From the NCBI GenBank assembly GCA_000469685.2, contig LS997562.1, positions 11,811,514-11,875,513 on the forward strand: a DNA stretch of 64,000 bases, written 5' to 3'. This stretch comes from Haemonchus contortus. Taxonomy: Eukaryota; Nematoda; Chromadorea; Rhabditida; Trichostrongylidae. This document shows, one piece after another, positions 43,501-54,000 of this stretch. Each line of letters opens with the position of its first letter. Position 1 is the first letter of the stretch. The translations under genes were made by a program, and so were the position numbers. A model generated the notes under the pieces. It was not told where the DNA came from, searched no databases, and was given only the letters and a program-made list of their open reading frames with translations.

Positions 43501-46027
43501 GTACTTGGAGGAATGCCTTTTCAACGTCAGATAGTAGGACATATCTCCCTGTACGAAAGCGCAGCAAAATACCGTATAGTTTCGGTAACATTGTTGGTCC
43601 TTGATGAATCATGTCGTTGAGAGAAGGGCAGTTTTTGTAATGAGCTGATGCGTCGAATACAACGCGGAATTTTGTAGTTGTTTTTTGTGGGGTTATCACT
43701 AGTTGGTGAGGGAGATAGTGTTTTCTGGTTGTCGATGAATCTTCAGACTCGTTTACTTCTTCAAGAATGCCTGCTTTGAGTTGTTCTTTGAAAACATTGT
43801 CGTACTGCAGTAAAATATCGGGGTGATCGCTGTATTTTCGAAGAGTATTTTTCAGTCGTTTCCATGAGAGCGCTCTATTGTCTGGTAATTCAGAATACTG
43901 TTCCTTGAAGGGGAGTTTCACATAGTATCCATCATCACGTTTCTGGATGGTATCATTGAATTCCTTCAGAATTTGGGCATTTGTGTTTGCTTTTTCTTCC
44001 TTTTCGGTTCTGGAAAGTTCCTCCTCTCTTTCACAGGATTCAGTGCTCCAGTATTGTTCCCAGAAATCCATTGGATCGCTTGTTTTGGAAGTGTGCACAA
44101 GGACAGGATTTCCTTTTGTGATTGTGCCGTTCTGCGACAATTTTTGTCCTGAGATCATGTATCCAAATGTTGTTGGAATGAGGCGCAATCCGGAGGGAAG
44201 AGTGAAATGTGGCGATCCAAATTTTATGAAGTTCCACAATTGGTCGCACCCAATCAGGATCCGTGCTTGTATGTGGCTCTTTTTCATCGGTGAGCATAGG
44301 CGAATGTGTTTTCTTTTGATAAAGTTGATATCTCTTTTGTCTAGAGCCGGGCGGCTAACATTTGGAGTGATCGTGTCGTGTATGTATAATTGGAGTGTGT
44401 GCTGTACACCTTCGTTATCCCATATGCTGAGGGATGTGATTGGGCATGTGATGTCTCTTTGTTGAGTCGTTCCGAATGTACTGAGTCTCATTGTTGATGA
44501 TCCTTGTCTCGGAAGTTGGAGCTCTTGTGCAAGTTCAAAGTCTATGAAGGAACGGTCGGCCCCAGTATCAAGTAGCACCAGCACATCACGTAGTCTCTCT
44601 GTTACTGGATTCATTACTTTGATCGATCCTGTGAGAAGACATATGTCTCCTTTCACCGTCGCTTTCGGGTTTTCCGCGACAGCTGAAATGTCAGCATCAT
44701 TTGCGCCTGCTTCGATTTGTGGTTCATTTGATGTAAAATTCTGCAAGGAGTTCCTAGGTTTCCCATTGTTCTTCTGTTCGGCTTGTGTTGTGGGAAAGTT
44801 TGGTTCCGTATTTTTCAAACATATTGAAGTATGGTGTCGTTTTCCGCAATGGGTGCATCCTACTCCCTTGCACTCAGAGAATGCGTGGTTTCTTGATCCG
44901 CATCCGAGGCATCTCTTCGTTTGTTTGAGATATTCAATTCTTTCTTTTGGATGCTTGAGTTTTGTGCATGAGATTGACCAATGATCTTGCGAATTACAAT
45001 AGAAGCAATATGGCGATCGTTTCTTTGCATAGGTAGGAGCAGGTGAACCTCGACTCATGCATTTTCTCTCTTGTGTATTCTGCGGTTTGAATGTTTTTGA
45101 CATGTGACGTTCGATTTCTTCTTCCTGTTTCAGGACTGCGTCTAGAACATCCATTTGTTTCGCCATGGTCCATGTCTCATTGTACGAGTGTGTTACTTTT
45201 TTCTCGAGAACTTTTCTTTTTATGTCATCCCTGAACTTAGCCAAAGTTTTCGACATTAGCCATGGACTGTTGAGGTCCTCTCCTTTGCTTTCTAACTGTC
45301 GCGTTATCGAGGAGAGTCGGTCGAATAGTTGGCATTGATCTTTCAACTCTGTGCTTTGAGCTGTGCAAACTTCCATTTGTTCGTGCAGGTTGGTAATGAT
45401 GACAGATGTATTTCCATATTTCTCTTGCAAATGCTTCACCACCATAGGATAATTTTTCGAAGTTATTTGGTATCTTTCGGCAGATTGCCGTGCTTCTCCT
45501 TTTAGGGCTTGGAGAAGGTAGTTGAACTTTTGGAGATCCGACAAAGGAGTCGAATGTATTGTAGCATTGAATAACTCCCAGAAGTTGTCCCACTCCCAGC
45601 AATTACCACTGAATTCTGGAATGGGGGTTTTTGGAAGTTCTGCTCGAGTCATTGTGGAGTGCCATACTTTTCCGGAATCTAGTGCTTGCTTTTCTACCTC
45701 AAGACGGGCCTGCAAGTCTTCCGATTCCGATAGTAAGACCTGGCCTTTCTCCAACTGCTCCGAAATTCGCTCTTCTTCTTCGTTCTCCAGTGAGTGTTGA
45801 AGTTTATCAACTGCTTCTGCGAATGCGAAGAAGGCTTTTTCGAAAGATGTTTGTGTTGCACGTATATGAACTAGTGCATTGTTGATTTGGCTTATCAGAT
45901 TTTCGGTATCACATTGATCATTTGGAAATGAACCTTTTGTTAAGTGGTTGTACGTTTCCAAAAGATCATTTAGTGCCTTTGCTTGTCGAGTGGCTATGCC
46001 CTTGCGAGCCTTGAGTGTGGTCGCCAT
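40520..46027 (-). CDS. Pao/BEL Gag-Pol polyprotein (1835 aa, uninterrupted)
   Basis: Order along the protein: Gag-like region (about 1-330, Pao-type with PIPEFSGNCWEWDNFW near 136), zinc knuckles (CFYCNSQDHWSISC near 341, CLGCGSRNHAFSEC near 373), aspartic protease (VLLDTGADRSFI near 484), reverse transcriptase (about 780-960; LLSDVEKAFLQVRL near 833 with the first catalytic Asp, FGINASPFLL near 879, YVDN near 914), RNase H (YTDASS near 1079, LTDSEIALHWI near 1151), integrase with HHCC zinc finger (HVGTAH near 1408, CITCQK near 1439) and a D-D-E core (GLDYFG near 1472, VICDNAP near 1534, PWKGGFYERLIKS near 1581), then a C-terminal Pao/DUF5641-type region. The RT motif is YVDN rather than YVDD. 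The ATG at 46027 is in good position after a 284-bp leader. Length fits the family. Confidence 0.93.
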   Translation of the reverse strand: MATTLKARKGIATRQAKALNDLLETYNHLTKGSFPNDQCDTENLISQINNALVHIRATQTSFEKAFFAFAEAVDKLQHSLENEEEERISEQLEKGQVLLSESEDLQARLEVEKQALDSGKVWHSTMTRAELPKTPIPEFSGNCWEWDNFWELFNATIHSTPLSDLQKFNYLLQALKGEARQSAERYQITSKNYPMVVKHLQEKYGNTSVIITNLHEQMEVCTAQSTELKDQCQLFDRLSSITRQLESKGEDLNSPWLMSKTLAKFRDDIKRKVLEKKVTHSYNETWTMAKQMDVLDAVLKQEEEIERHMSKTFKPQNTQERKCMSRGSPAPTYAKKRSPYCFYCNSQDHWSISCTKLKHPKERIEYLKQTKRCLGCGSRNHAFSECKGVGCTHCGKRHHTSICLKNTEPNFPTTQAEQKNNGKPRNSLQNFTSNEPQIEAGANDADISAVAENPKATVKGDICLLTGSIKVMNPVTERLRDVLVLLDTGADRSFIDFELAQELQLPRQGSSTMRLSTFGTTQQRDITCPITSLSIWDNEGVQHTLQLYIHDTITPNVSRPALDKRDINFIKRKHIRLCSPMKKSHIQARILIGCDQLWNFIKFGSPHFTLPSGLRLIPTTFGYMISGQKLSQNGTITKGNPVLVHTSKTSDPMDFWEQYWSTESCEREEELSRTEKEEKANTNAQILKEFNDTIQKRDDGYYVKLPFKEQYSELPDNRALSWKRLKNTLRKYSDHPDILLQYDNVFKEQLKAGILEEVNESEDSSTTRKHYLPHQLVITPQKTTTKFRVVFDASAHYKNCPSLNDMIHQGPTMLPKLYGILLRFRTGRYVLLSDVEKAFLQVRLQESDRDFTRCLWVKNVKEALTHENIAVYRFTRVTFGINASPFLLSATILYHLKNYVKNEELTDEIARNLYVDNLFVNADSREGAIQKYTDLKTIFSNMRMNLREFIANDAYIMDAIKVCDQSLSRVPKVLGVPWNSITDHFELKINIDEKNFVSKRVVAQQLASIYDPLGWFIPLLVKAKHFQQQLWKHHYEWDEPLIPKDAEKWLQLMQGINGFQHQLPRMIANVKTEYTLVTYTDASSIAMTACIYIVNETSSYLLMAKSKIPHMKYQATIPKLELNALAIGVRLTSNVFQSMNPSINVKNILILTDSEIALHWISTPKNRGNGVFVTNRVKEIHEIVQNLESLKLSVKFGYIDSSKNPADCGTRGLSKENFGSHVWWHAYSLQQISSEGMGKNLHSLQTSEYEEFPSEACLHIAQSSQVEITDVMDLEAFSNFTRAKRILAYALRFLKKLTCHLHSGLKQKLFDSLPWLEHQTQEDYLTALDILDAQHVLVRNHQLTHINAHYKKELTKNLNTKEDRVKILRAYGRLNKSDLDPTAKNPILIAPNTHLARLIINDAHGPYHVGTAHTISNVRRMYWIPRLREQVKKSLRKCITCQKMNNLPFKYPEMTDLPRSRVTRSRVFQHTGLDYFGPLTVFREDREKISVYGCIFTCTVTRMIHLELVLDGTTEKFLNAFRRFVARRGKPQTVICDNAPTFLLGSQILDQSLRKIEEEPSINEAMSNHCITWHHITPFSPWKGGFYERLIKSVKSSLFKAIGRRILNIDQLTTLLHEIEACLNTRPLTYQETDLEDFIRSIRPIDFIQHEMDVTLPLDNLSDDDDDPTYLPTAEIGRFKTRIQTQKALRSSYQLTERYWNIWKNSYLSALREQHRRNVTNQRGSAKQPVEGEIVLIVDTYQKRNNWKLGRISRLIRNSDNEAREAEVYCGNNNYIRRPMNLLIPLEIGSDQENTKERRHTEVQHQDEERETDQPKSTRYDLRPRKEVGRNKSDL

Positions 46028-46290
46028 ACCTCGATTCTTGGTTTTTTTTTCAATGCTTTCGAATGAATTGAAAATTTTGAAGAAAGTTTTGAACTGAATG
46101 ACTTGGCTAGAATTAGCTTTCTTGCGAGCTTACTATCCTAGAGTCGATTGGTATGACTTCTTGGAATTGTACTCGCGAGCACTCTACCAAGTTCCAAAAG
46201 CTTGAGCTACTTTTGAGCTAATAGTCAACGCGGTTTCTCTTTCGCTTGTACAGAATGAGTCAACTCACGTTGTCTTCGCTCTTCTGATCT

Positions 46291-46303
46291 GGCCGATGCA
46301 CCA
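46291..46303 (-). promoter_or_regulatory. Possible primer-binding site of the Pao/BEL element
   Basis: TGGTGCATCGGCC on the minus strand lies 8 bases inside the 5' LTR, and begins TGG as expected for pairing with a tRNA CCA end. The matching tRNA was not identified. Confidence 0.3.
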
Positions 46304-46311
46304 AACTTTTC

Positions 46312-46601
46312 TGTGGTGAAGTGTGGTCCAGATATAGCAGTAAAATACTTTTGCCTGCCACGCGATTGCTTTGTGTGTCTTCTTGTGCTTCTGTCGTACT
46401 CCTGTGTACTTCTCACTTTATTGTTGACGGCGTACGGCAGCGGAATCGAAACAGTGGAGTTGGACAAGAAGAAGAAGAAGAAGAAGAAGAAACACCCTTC
46501 TGTGTGTCTTATATACTATAGTTGATTAGATCCACATAAATCTTACTATCATAACCTCATTTTTACATGACTTTCTACACGCAACGGTAATGTTTCGTAC
46601 A
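46312..46601 (-). repeat. 5' LTR of the Pao/BEL element
   Basis: 290-bp repeat, first in transcription sense. Contains a GAA/TTC trinucleotide run (46470-46492) and the same terminal TGTGG...TACA as the other LTR. Adjacent TSD TTGTG is at 46602-46606. Confidence 0.92.
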
Positions 46602-46606
46602 TTGTG

Positions 46607-47200
46607 GTTTCTTTCTCAAGCATAAGGTCATTTTGAGAAACTGACCGTTCATCAAAAATAACGACAAACGAAAAAGCCAATACTCTATAGGTCATCCACG
46701 ATCTTACCCAACATCGGATAGCTTCCGTGGGATAATCAAAACAAGCTTCCAAAGTACTCCACCTAAGATTGCCTGCATCAGCGCTTTCTGTCTGAAACTG
46801 ACGGTTGCTCGCATGGTGCGGGGCTGTGAGCTTGCCAAAGCAGAACTTTTGGATTTCATCTATGCGAATCTATTCATGGAAGGACTAGCGTAAATCTAAG
46901 CGTTGTCCCGTTGGAAAACGCAGTCAAGACGACGCTGCCTCAAGAACGGCACCAGTTGTCCCTGCAAGACTTCTTGGATATCCCTGGTATCGATTTTGCA
47001 GGCCGCAAAAGCTGTCTTCACGGCGACATCATTACAAAAGATCCCATACCATTACGATGAAAACTTCCTTCTCCAAAATTGCAAAGGTTAAAGTGGGTCG
47101 GTTGTTTTTGCCAAGCAAGCCACCAGTCCGAGCCGGCCGAACTGAGCTCGACCGAACTGAGCTATTTTCAAAATGAAGCCTGAACGAGAATACTTGACTG
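46607..47200 (-). mobile_element. Tc1-like transposase relic next to the Pao/BEL element
   Basis: On the minus strand, pieces resembling a Tc1-type transposase appear: LVPFLRQRRLDCVFQRDNA near 46960-46900 (as in the ...IFQQDNAPxHT signature with the second catalytic Asp) followed by SMNRFA near 46870 and a C-terminal GGVLWKLVLIIPRKLSDVG near 46760-46700. Stops and frameshifts interrupt it. The retrotransposon integrated at its 3' side. Confidence 0.45.
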
Positions 47201-47209
47201 TACGACTAT

Positions 47210-48000
47210 CTGTACTACAGGCTTGCCTTCGTTCAATCTCTTTCCAATTTCAACTCTGCAATGGAGTCGTGCTTTCATGTGGTAGCCGGTGAGCCTGCCA
47301 ATGTCGCTGCCGCTTTTCGACTTTTCGAGGTCCTCTTTCTTTCGTGCAGAAGTTTTCGATACTGAGAGATCCAATTCCGATCGAACTTGATTCATTGACC
47401 AAATACTGTTCGAAACAGCTCTTAAAATTTCCTCTAGTCGTTGGCAATCATCTTACCCTGGATTCTGTTAGAGCCTTCATTGGAACTCTTCAAATACCCT
47501 CCAAAGATTTGTGCTTTTTCTTCTGAACAGTTATGTCGACCTCTAGGCATGGTAATATGGTTTCTGGGAGGATTTGCGACGTATTCTCGCCTATACAGAT
47601 ACCTCCAAACTCTAATTCTCCGCTATGTTATGAAGTGTTCGAATCCTCAGTGTGACCTTATACATATGAAACAGAACAAAAATCGTAAATAATTTGTAAA
47701 TTTATTAATATAAAAGGTGATTGAGCCAAATTTCGTTTATGGGGATGCTTGAAGTTGGTGAAACTAATGTTGGGGCTAAAAACACATCTGCTTGGCTCCT
47801 AATTTGTAAATACTGACTTTGATAGTGGTCTTATTCGTACAACGATGAGAACACTGAGGATACTTCGTCCAGCCACTGTTTGTTTTGAGATGACTGGTTA
47901 AATGGCTAAAACATTGGGATAATCCATCTCTTTGCTCGTCGTTCAGTTGAATAACGATAGCTGTATGGCTTGTTATAGTGGAATTCCGCCCTTCAACACT
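47210..48000. other. 0.8 kb upstream of the PLP-enzyme gene, no supported exon
   Basis: Probable promoter side of the gene that starts at about 48006. AT-rich stretches occur (TATTAATATAAAAGG at 47702), but no core promoter is assigned. Confidence 0.4.
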
Positions 48001-48005
48001 ATGAT

Positions 48006-51000
48006 ATGTTGGAATTTAGGGAAATGGTTGTTTGCGCCGAGGAAGTGGGTAAAGCCGCGCAGCGATTCGCTGGAAGGATTCACCAAACTCCAGTTATCAC
48101 CTGCCAAAGTATTGACAAAATCGCTGGTATGAGATTTCACCTTTCAAAAGTTTTTTTGCTACGTTCCTTATTCTGGAGGATTGGCGGTGTTATGAAATTA
48201 CTCGCCGTCATATGTAAATTCAGCACTTGTTTGGGAATATCTCTGCTGGACTTTCCACGGGGTACGGGCAGTAGGAACGGTTTTGTGTAATCGATTCGCC
48301 GCAGACTTCGCTTCGCCGTTATTGCAGCTCTAGGGTTTTTCATACAGATCAATCGATCTGCGATCCTTATTTGAGGCATGATTCTATTGTTAGTTCTTTT
48401 GTCCCTGCATTTCTTACTTCCTGCTAATTCTGCCGCATTCCTTCGCGCGCGGCGTCTCTCTTGCCGCGATGCGACAATTTCGTTCCTACTGCACCACACC
48501 CCATTTCCCACTCTTCATGTTCACTGACCTTCTGTGTCCTACAGTTAGATAATAGCAGCGGATCCCCTCCAAAAAAACATCTTGGCTACAATTCCTGTCA
48601 TAAATAGCTGAAATGATAAAATTCGATAACATTTTTAGTGCTGATCTCTTTTTTTTGATCGTGCATAATCGTAAGCGTTCCCTTCAACGAGAGAGAATAT
48701 TGCATGCCTCTTGGAGCGATATTTCAATTGATATCTTTTTTTATTTATATTTCTCTTAACAAGATACACCATTTACAATTTTTCTTAGACACGTACAATC
48801 CAGACTTTGTTTTTATCACTGAGACATGGCTATCATCAAAAGTATCTAGTTCTGAACTTATTGGAAAACGCCCCTTCATCACATTCCGACTTGAACGTAA
48901 AGATAGGAGAGGAGGGGGAGTCTGTTGCATAGCTAGAAATTACTTCACCCTTACTACTGTTACCACCTCGTGCCTCCTCAACTCTGAACTTCTCTGTCTT
49001 GATGGTTTCGATAATTCTTCCACTGCGATGTTTAGGATCTTACTGATTTATCGACCACCTAGTTCTTCTTCAGAAGATGACAGTAGTCTGATTGATGCTT
49101 TGTGTGATCATTGTAGTTTTAACAAGCACTTGATAGTTCTGGGAGACCTCAATATTGACGTTGATTGGATAAGAAACAGAGCTAAGAATATGACCGCCAC
49201 CAAATTTTTGGAATTCTTTCGATGCTGTGGCTTTGTTCAGCATGTCAAAATGCCCACACGTGGAGAGTCTACTCTAGACATAGTACTGTCAAATGCTCCT
49301 ATTGTTAAGAACGTCTTTGTAATTCCACCTTTTGCAGGGTCTGATCACAGTATAATTGCATTTGAAGTTCTTATTTCTTCCCCTTCACCCAGTATACTCC
49401 CGTTGCCAGATTTTATTAAAGCCGACTACTCCGCGTTGTCAAATTATTTTTCCTCTATTAACTGGTTTGGCGCTTTTGATGGCTATAATTCAGTTGACGA
49501 CATCTACAAAAGGTTCTGTCGCATCGTTTATGCAGGTTTAGCTAAATATGTTCCCTTTAATTATATGACGGTGCCAGTAATGAAATATCCGAAGCATATC
49601 AAAAATTTATTAGCTCAAAAATCCCGGCTCTATGACATGTTACAAGACTACCCTTTACTAATTTTCCAGTACAGAAGGGTTTGCCAGGAGCTTGATCATC
49701 ACTTGCGTAGATTCCCAGCCTATAAAGAGAAGCGAGCCACTGATAGCTCTCACAGAAGAGCTCTTTTTGCATTGATCAGGTACAAGATTAAGCCACACCC
49801 ATGCACACCTTTACTTCAAGATGAGAACGGCAGAAGATTTTTAACCGATCCTCAAAAAGCAGAAGCCCTTGCGCAGTTTTTTTCATCTGTTTTTGTCACA
49901 AATACAGACGTTAACTCTGCAGTAGCTTCTATGAGCTATGGGTGCTCGGATACCTTTACTCAAAGTGTGACGTCCCAGGAAGTGTGTAGGATATTGGACT
50001 CATTGAAATGCTCCACTTCGGTACCTTCTGATGGTATTCCACAAATCGTATACAAGTACTGCGCCTCATCGTTGAGCGAACCTATCTGTATGATACTTAA
50101 TGCATCTCTAATGTATAGCGAGGTCCCATCGAGCTGGAAAGAGTCTATCGTTACCGCCATACCTAAAATGACCGAACCAAAACTAGTCTCTTCTTTTCGA
50201 CCCATAAGTATTACAGCACCACCTGCTAAAGCCCTGGAAAAAATATTATGCGATAAAATTGTATCGCATTTGATGAGAAACAATCTCATACCTGCGGAAC
50301 AGCACGGTTTCATTAGCGGTGCTTCCACAGTTACACTGATGGCAGACTGCATGTTTGATTGGAATCTTGCTATTAGCGAAGGAAAGGGTATTGATAATGT
50401 CTACTTCGATTTAACTAAGGCTTTTGATAGAGTGGATCACGAAAAGCTCCTTTTCAAACTTCACCAGTTAGGCATCGAAGGCTATATTCTTAACTGGATT
50501 AAGTCTTACTTGAAAGATAGGCGTATGTGTGTCAAAGTGGGTAACAGTTTTTCACAGTGGTATCCCTGCACCAGCGGTGTCCCGCAATGAGGTGTATTGT
50601 CTCCTCTGTTATTTGTAGCGTACACCCACGACCTACCTTCATATCTCAATACACACCCTCTGGTTAAAGTAAAAATGTATGCCGACGACATTAAAATATA
50701 TGGCACTTACAGCAATGATAACCATGATCGAGTGCACCAGGCCCTAACCCAATCTATTCGCAATATGATGGAGTGGGCTGCTGATTGGGGAATACCTATA
50801 GACTTTATGAAAACGTCTGTGCTTCATTTGGGAAAAGCCATAAGCGAACCATACACAGTCAACAACATTTCACTGAACACTTCATGTGAGGTTCTCGACC
50901 TCGGGTTTCTTATCAACTCCGACCTGGATTTATCGCACCACATTAATGTGGTGGTTCGAAAAGCCTTCGCAGCGCTTTTTGCTATTTTTAGAAATGTTCG

Positions 51001-54000
51001 GGTTAACGATGCTTCAATTTTGTTGAGGCTCTATAAGGCATACGTTGTTCCCATACTAGAATACGGTTCACAGATATGGAACCCTTATACTAAGAAACTT
51101 CAGGCGAAAATTGAAAAAGTGCAACAAACTTTCACGAGAATATTAATGTATAAATGCTATCCCGACCCAGCATACCCACGCTCATTACCTAGTTATGATA
51201 ACCGGTTGCATCGCTTCGGACTTAGAACATTATTGTACAGAAGAGTATTTAACGACGTAGTATTCTGTTTCAAAGTGCTGAAAGGTGAACTCAAGCTACG
51301 GCCGAGTAGGTACTGGGTAATCAGACCGTGCGGAGGTCGTACCACTTCTTTATCTCTACAATGCCCTAAACTGAACAGAAATCATAGGGCTAGAGTGTTT
51401 CAATCTCTTCCGTGGAGCGAGATGGCTTCAGTTGTTACCACTAGACCTGCAAAAGGCGCGAAATACTGATACGTTCAAAAAGAAATTGAGGAAGTTTGAC
51501 CTTCTTGCTTTGTTAGGCGTACAAGACTTCTAGTAGTGTATAGACTGGAGAGCATCCGCTTATGGGTATGGTTTTTTTTTGTTTTCTGACTGTGCGTTTT
51601 TTCAGACTTTTGCTGTTTAAATTTGTAAGTGGTACAGCTTCCTTGTTTGCTACTGAAGCGCACCTTTGTGTGTATTTTGAATAAATAAATAAATAAATAA
51701 GTATCGCAGGCGAATATTCACTTTGAGGGATTTCACTAGATGGAATGACTTTTTGCAAACAGCAAAAGATGTGAATGGTAACTTGCCAGGTCGAAGTGTA
51801 GCATTAGGCGAATTGACATTATTCAATCGCCCACTCCCTCGGAACAAGACATAAAAAGCAGCCCAGTCAACGGCATATAAAGTGACGCCTACTTTCCAAA
51901 GTCGCCTTCCTCACTGGTTTGCATATTGTTCTCTTATGCTTACGAGCGCCGATGCCACGAAAAACATGTAGCGACTCAGCTTACCAAGAAACACTGCTCC
52001 CACGCGTTCTGTTCAAAGGTGGATGTGAGACATCCTTCAATATTGAAGCATTGTAGATGCCTCTAGTCTTGAAAAAATTGGTGACCATGCTCCGCACAGC
52101 ATTTTATTGGGCTCATCCATTCCTGGAAACGTTGATGCCAACTCGTAGGTCCGCTCGGACGATCTTACCCAGCATGACAACATGACATTGTACTGCGACT
52201 TTTTGAAAGCCCTACTGAGTTTTTCTAGCATGCACTTTCTCTGAAGCATTCATTTGCTTCAGCCTCAACACCTCGATACCAACTTTGCGCCAACTGCGTC
52301 GCAGTAGAATAAAGGGTGTTCTAAGCTTCTCGGGTCACAGAGTATTATTCGGGGAAACGTAGGGAGAATTTCTGGGTAACAGTTTCTCTACCCGTGCTGC
52401 TTGCCGGTTCCACGCACGCTGTGAAGGATAATGTTATGTATGCGCCGAGCACGGGAAGATCTGAATTCAAGATGGCGGTACTTTTGCACGAATTCCCGTT
52501 GCAAGCGGCTCTGGTTCCCTGGCGCCTACCGCTCTTTCAATTAGGTACTTAAGCATTTTCCCTAATAACGTGCATGCTATCGGCTGTGGCGAGTACGACG
52601 CGATTTTCGGGGAGAAGTACTCGCACCCTTCGAGTTCATAGTAGGAGGATGCGGTAATTTCCGCGAAGCTTCCGCAAAGACAACGCGGTTAGGAGCACCT
52701 TCACTCAAAATCACTATTCTTATAATGTTGGTTTTGCTAGGACATAATGCACATTTCATTTTTTGTCGACTAAGTACTCACAAAGTTGGTCACAGTCGCA
52801 GTTTAAAACCAAAAATCAACCAAGATAGCATCTGACGAACACTGAAAAATGAATTTAGCAGTTTGAAAAAAGTCTAAAGAAAAGGTTCTCTTTATTTGAG
52901 GTTGCAAAGTCTACATGAAGTGCGAACATCTGCAGAAAACCGGCAGTTTCAAAGCTCGTGGAGCACTGAACGCGATTCAGAAGATGAAGGATGAAGGGAC
53001 GGTGAAGGGAGTGGTTCGTTCATCCATGCTTTATGACATGTAATAGTGACTTGACGCGGACAATGCCGACTAGAAAAATTAATTTTATAAAAACTTTGTA
53101 CTGATGGGGGTATGCTCTAAATCAACCTGCCTTTCAAGAAGGATATCTAATCGCACCACTGTTTTGATACATTTTTTCTAGTTCCCAAACTCCGTTCGTC
53201 CGTAAGCCTACAATGCTATTGGTAGGAGTATATGCGCTAGAATGATTTCTCATCATACCCTATTATTTCTTTGAAGTTTTATATGTTCATTTGAATGTTG
53301 TTTCCTGAGCGTTTGTGGCAAAGTCGTCTTCCATAGGTCACACACTCATCTGGTAACCATGGTCAAGGGTTGGCGTGGGCTGCTTCTGAGTCCAACCTCC
53401 CTTGTTGTGTAGCCGTACCTCGTAATGCCCCTCCTTCGAAAATCGAAGCAATGAAGAGCTATGGAGCACGGCTGGAGCTTTGTGAGCCAACCCATAAAAG
53501 CAGGTAATTTGTTTTCATCAACTCAATTCTGTTGAAAATATGAAATAGTAATTACTGCAGTTTTCCCTCCTAAAGAGTTAGTAGCTGGATAAGATGGAGA
53601 CGTTTGAAAGAGTATTCCCAGGCCGAAAGCGAGCAGTCGGTGATATCTCAAAGCCTCCGCAGTAATAGAAGCGTTCCGCTTGTTCCAATCCATCAAGTGC
53701 TCGGTTCTGCTTGAGTTAGATCTGTAGGGAGAATGAGTCTAATTGAATTCGAAAATTGGTTATCGGCTTAGTGGCTCGAGAACAAAAAATGAAAGTGCCA
53801 TCGCAGACAAGAAAGAATTATGGAAAAGACGAGAATGTTATCGAACACGACCCACGTGAAATCCTCAAGCAGACACTAGTGTCGTCTCGGGATATTTTTT
53901 TGTACCGCAAAATTGGATGTGAACCCCAATCCGAAATAAAGTTCCCCAGAGAATGAAAAAGCTCGCTTGCAAAACTAAATGCGTTGAACCCATAGATCTA

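Larger units (their letters stand above)
40174..46606 (-). mobile_element. Complete Pao/BEL LTR retrotransposon
   Basis: A 6423-bp element (40179-46601) with two 290-bp LTRs that start TGTGG and end TACA, flanked by the 5-bp direct repeat TTGTG (40174-40178 and 46602-46606). The two LTRs differ at 4 of 290 positions by eye (about 1.4%), implying a fairly recent insertion. Between them one uninterrupted minus-strand ORF encodes a Gag-Pol polyprotein. The 5-bp duplication and integrase/RNase H order fit the Pao/BEL superfamily. It landed beside a Tc1-like relic. Confidence 0.95.
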
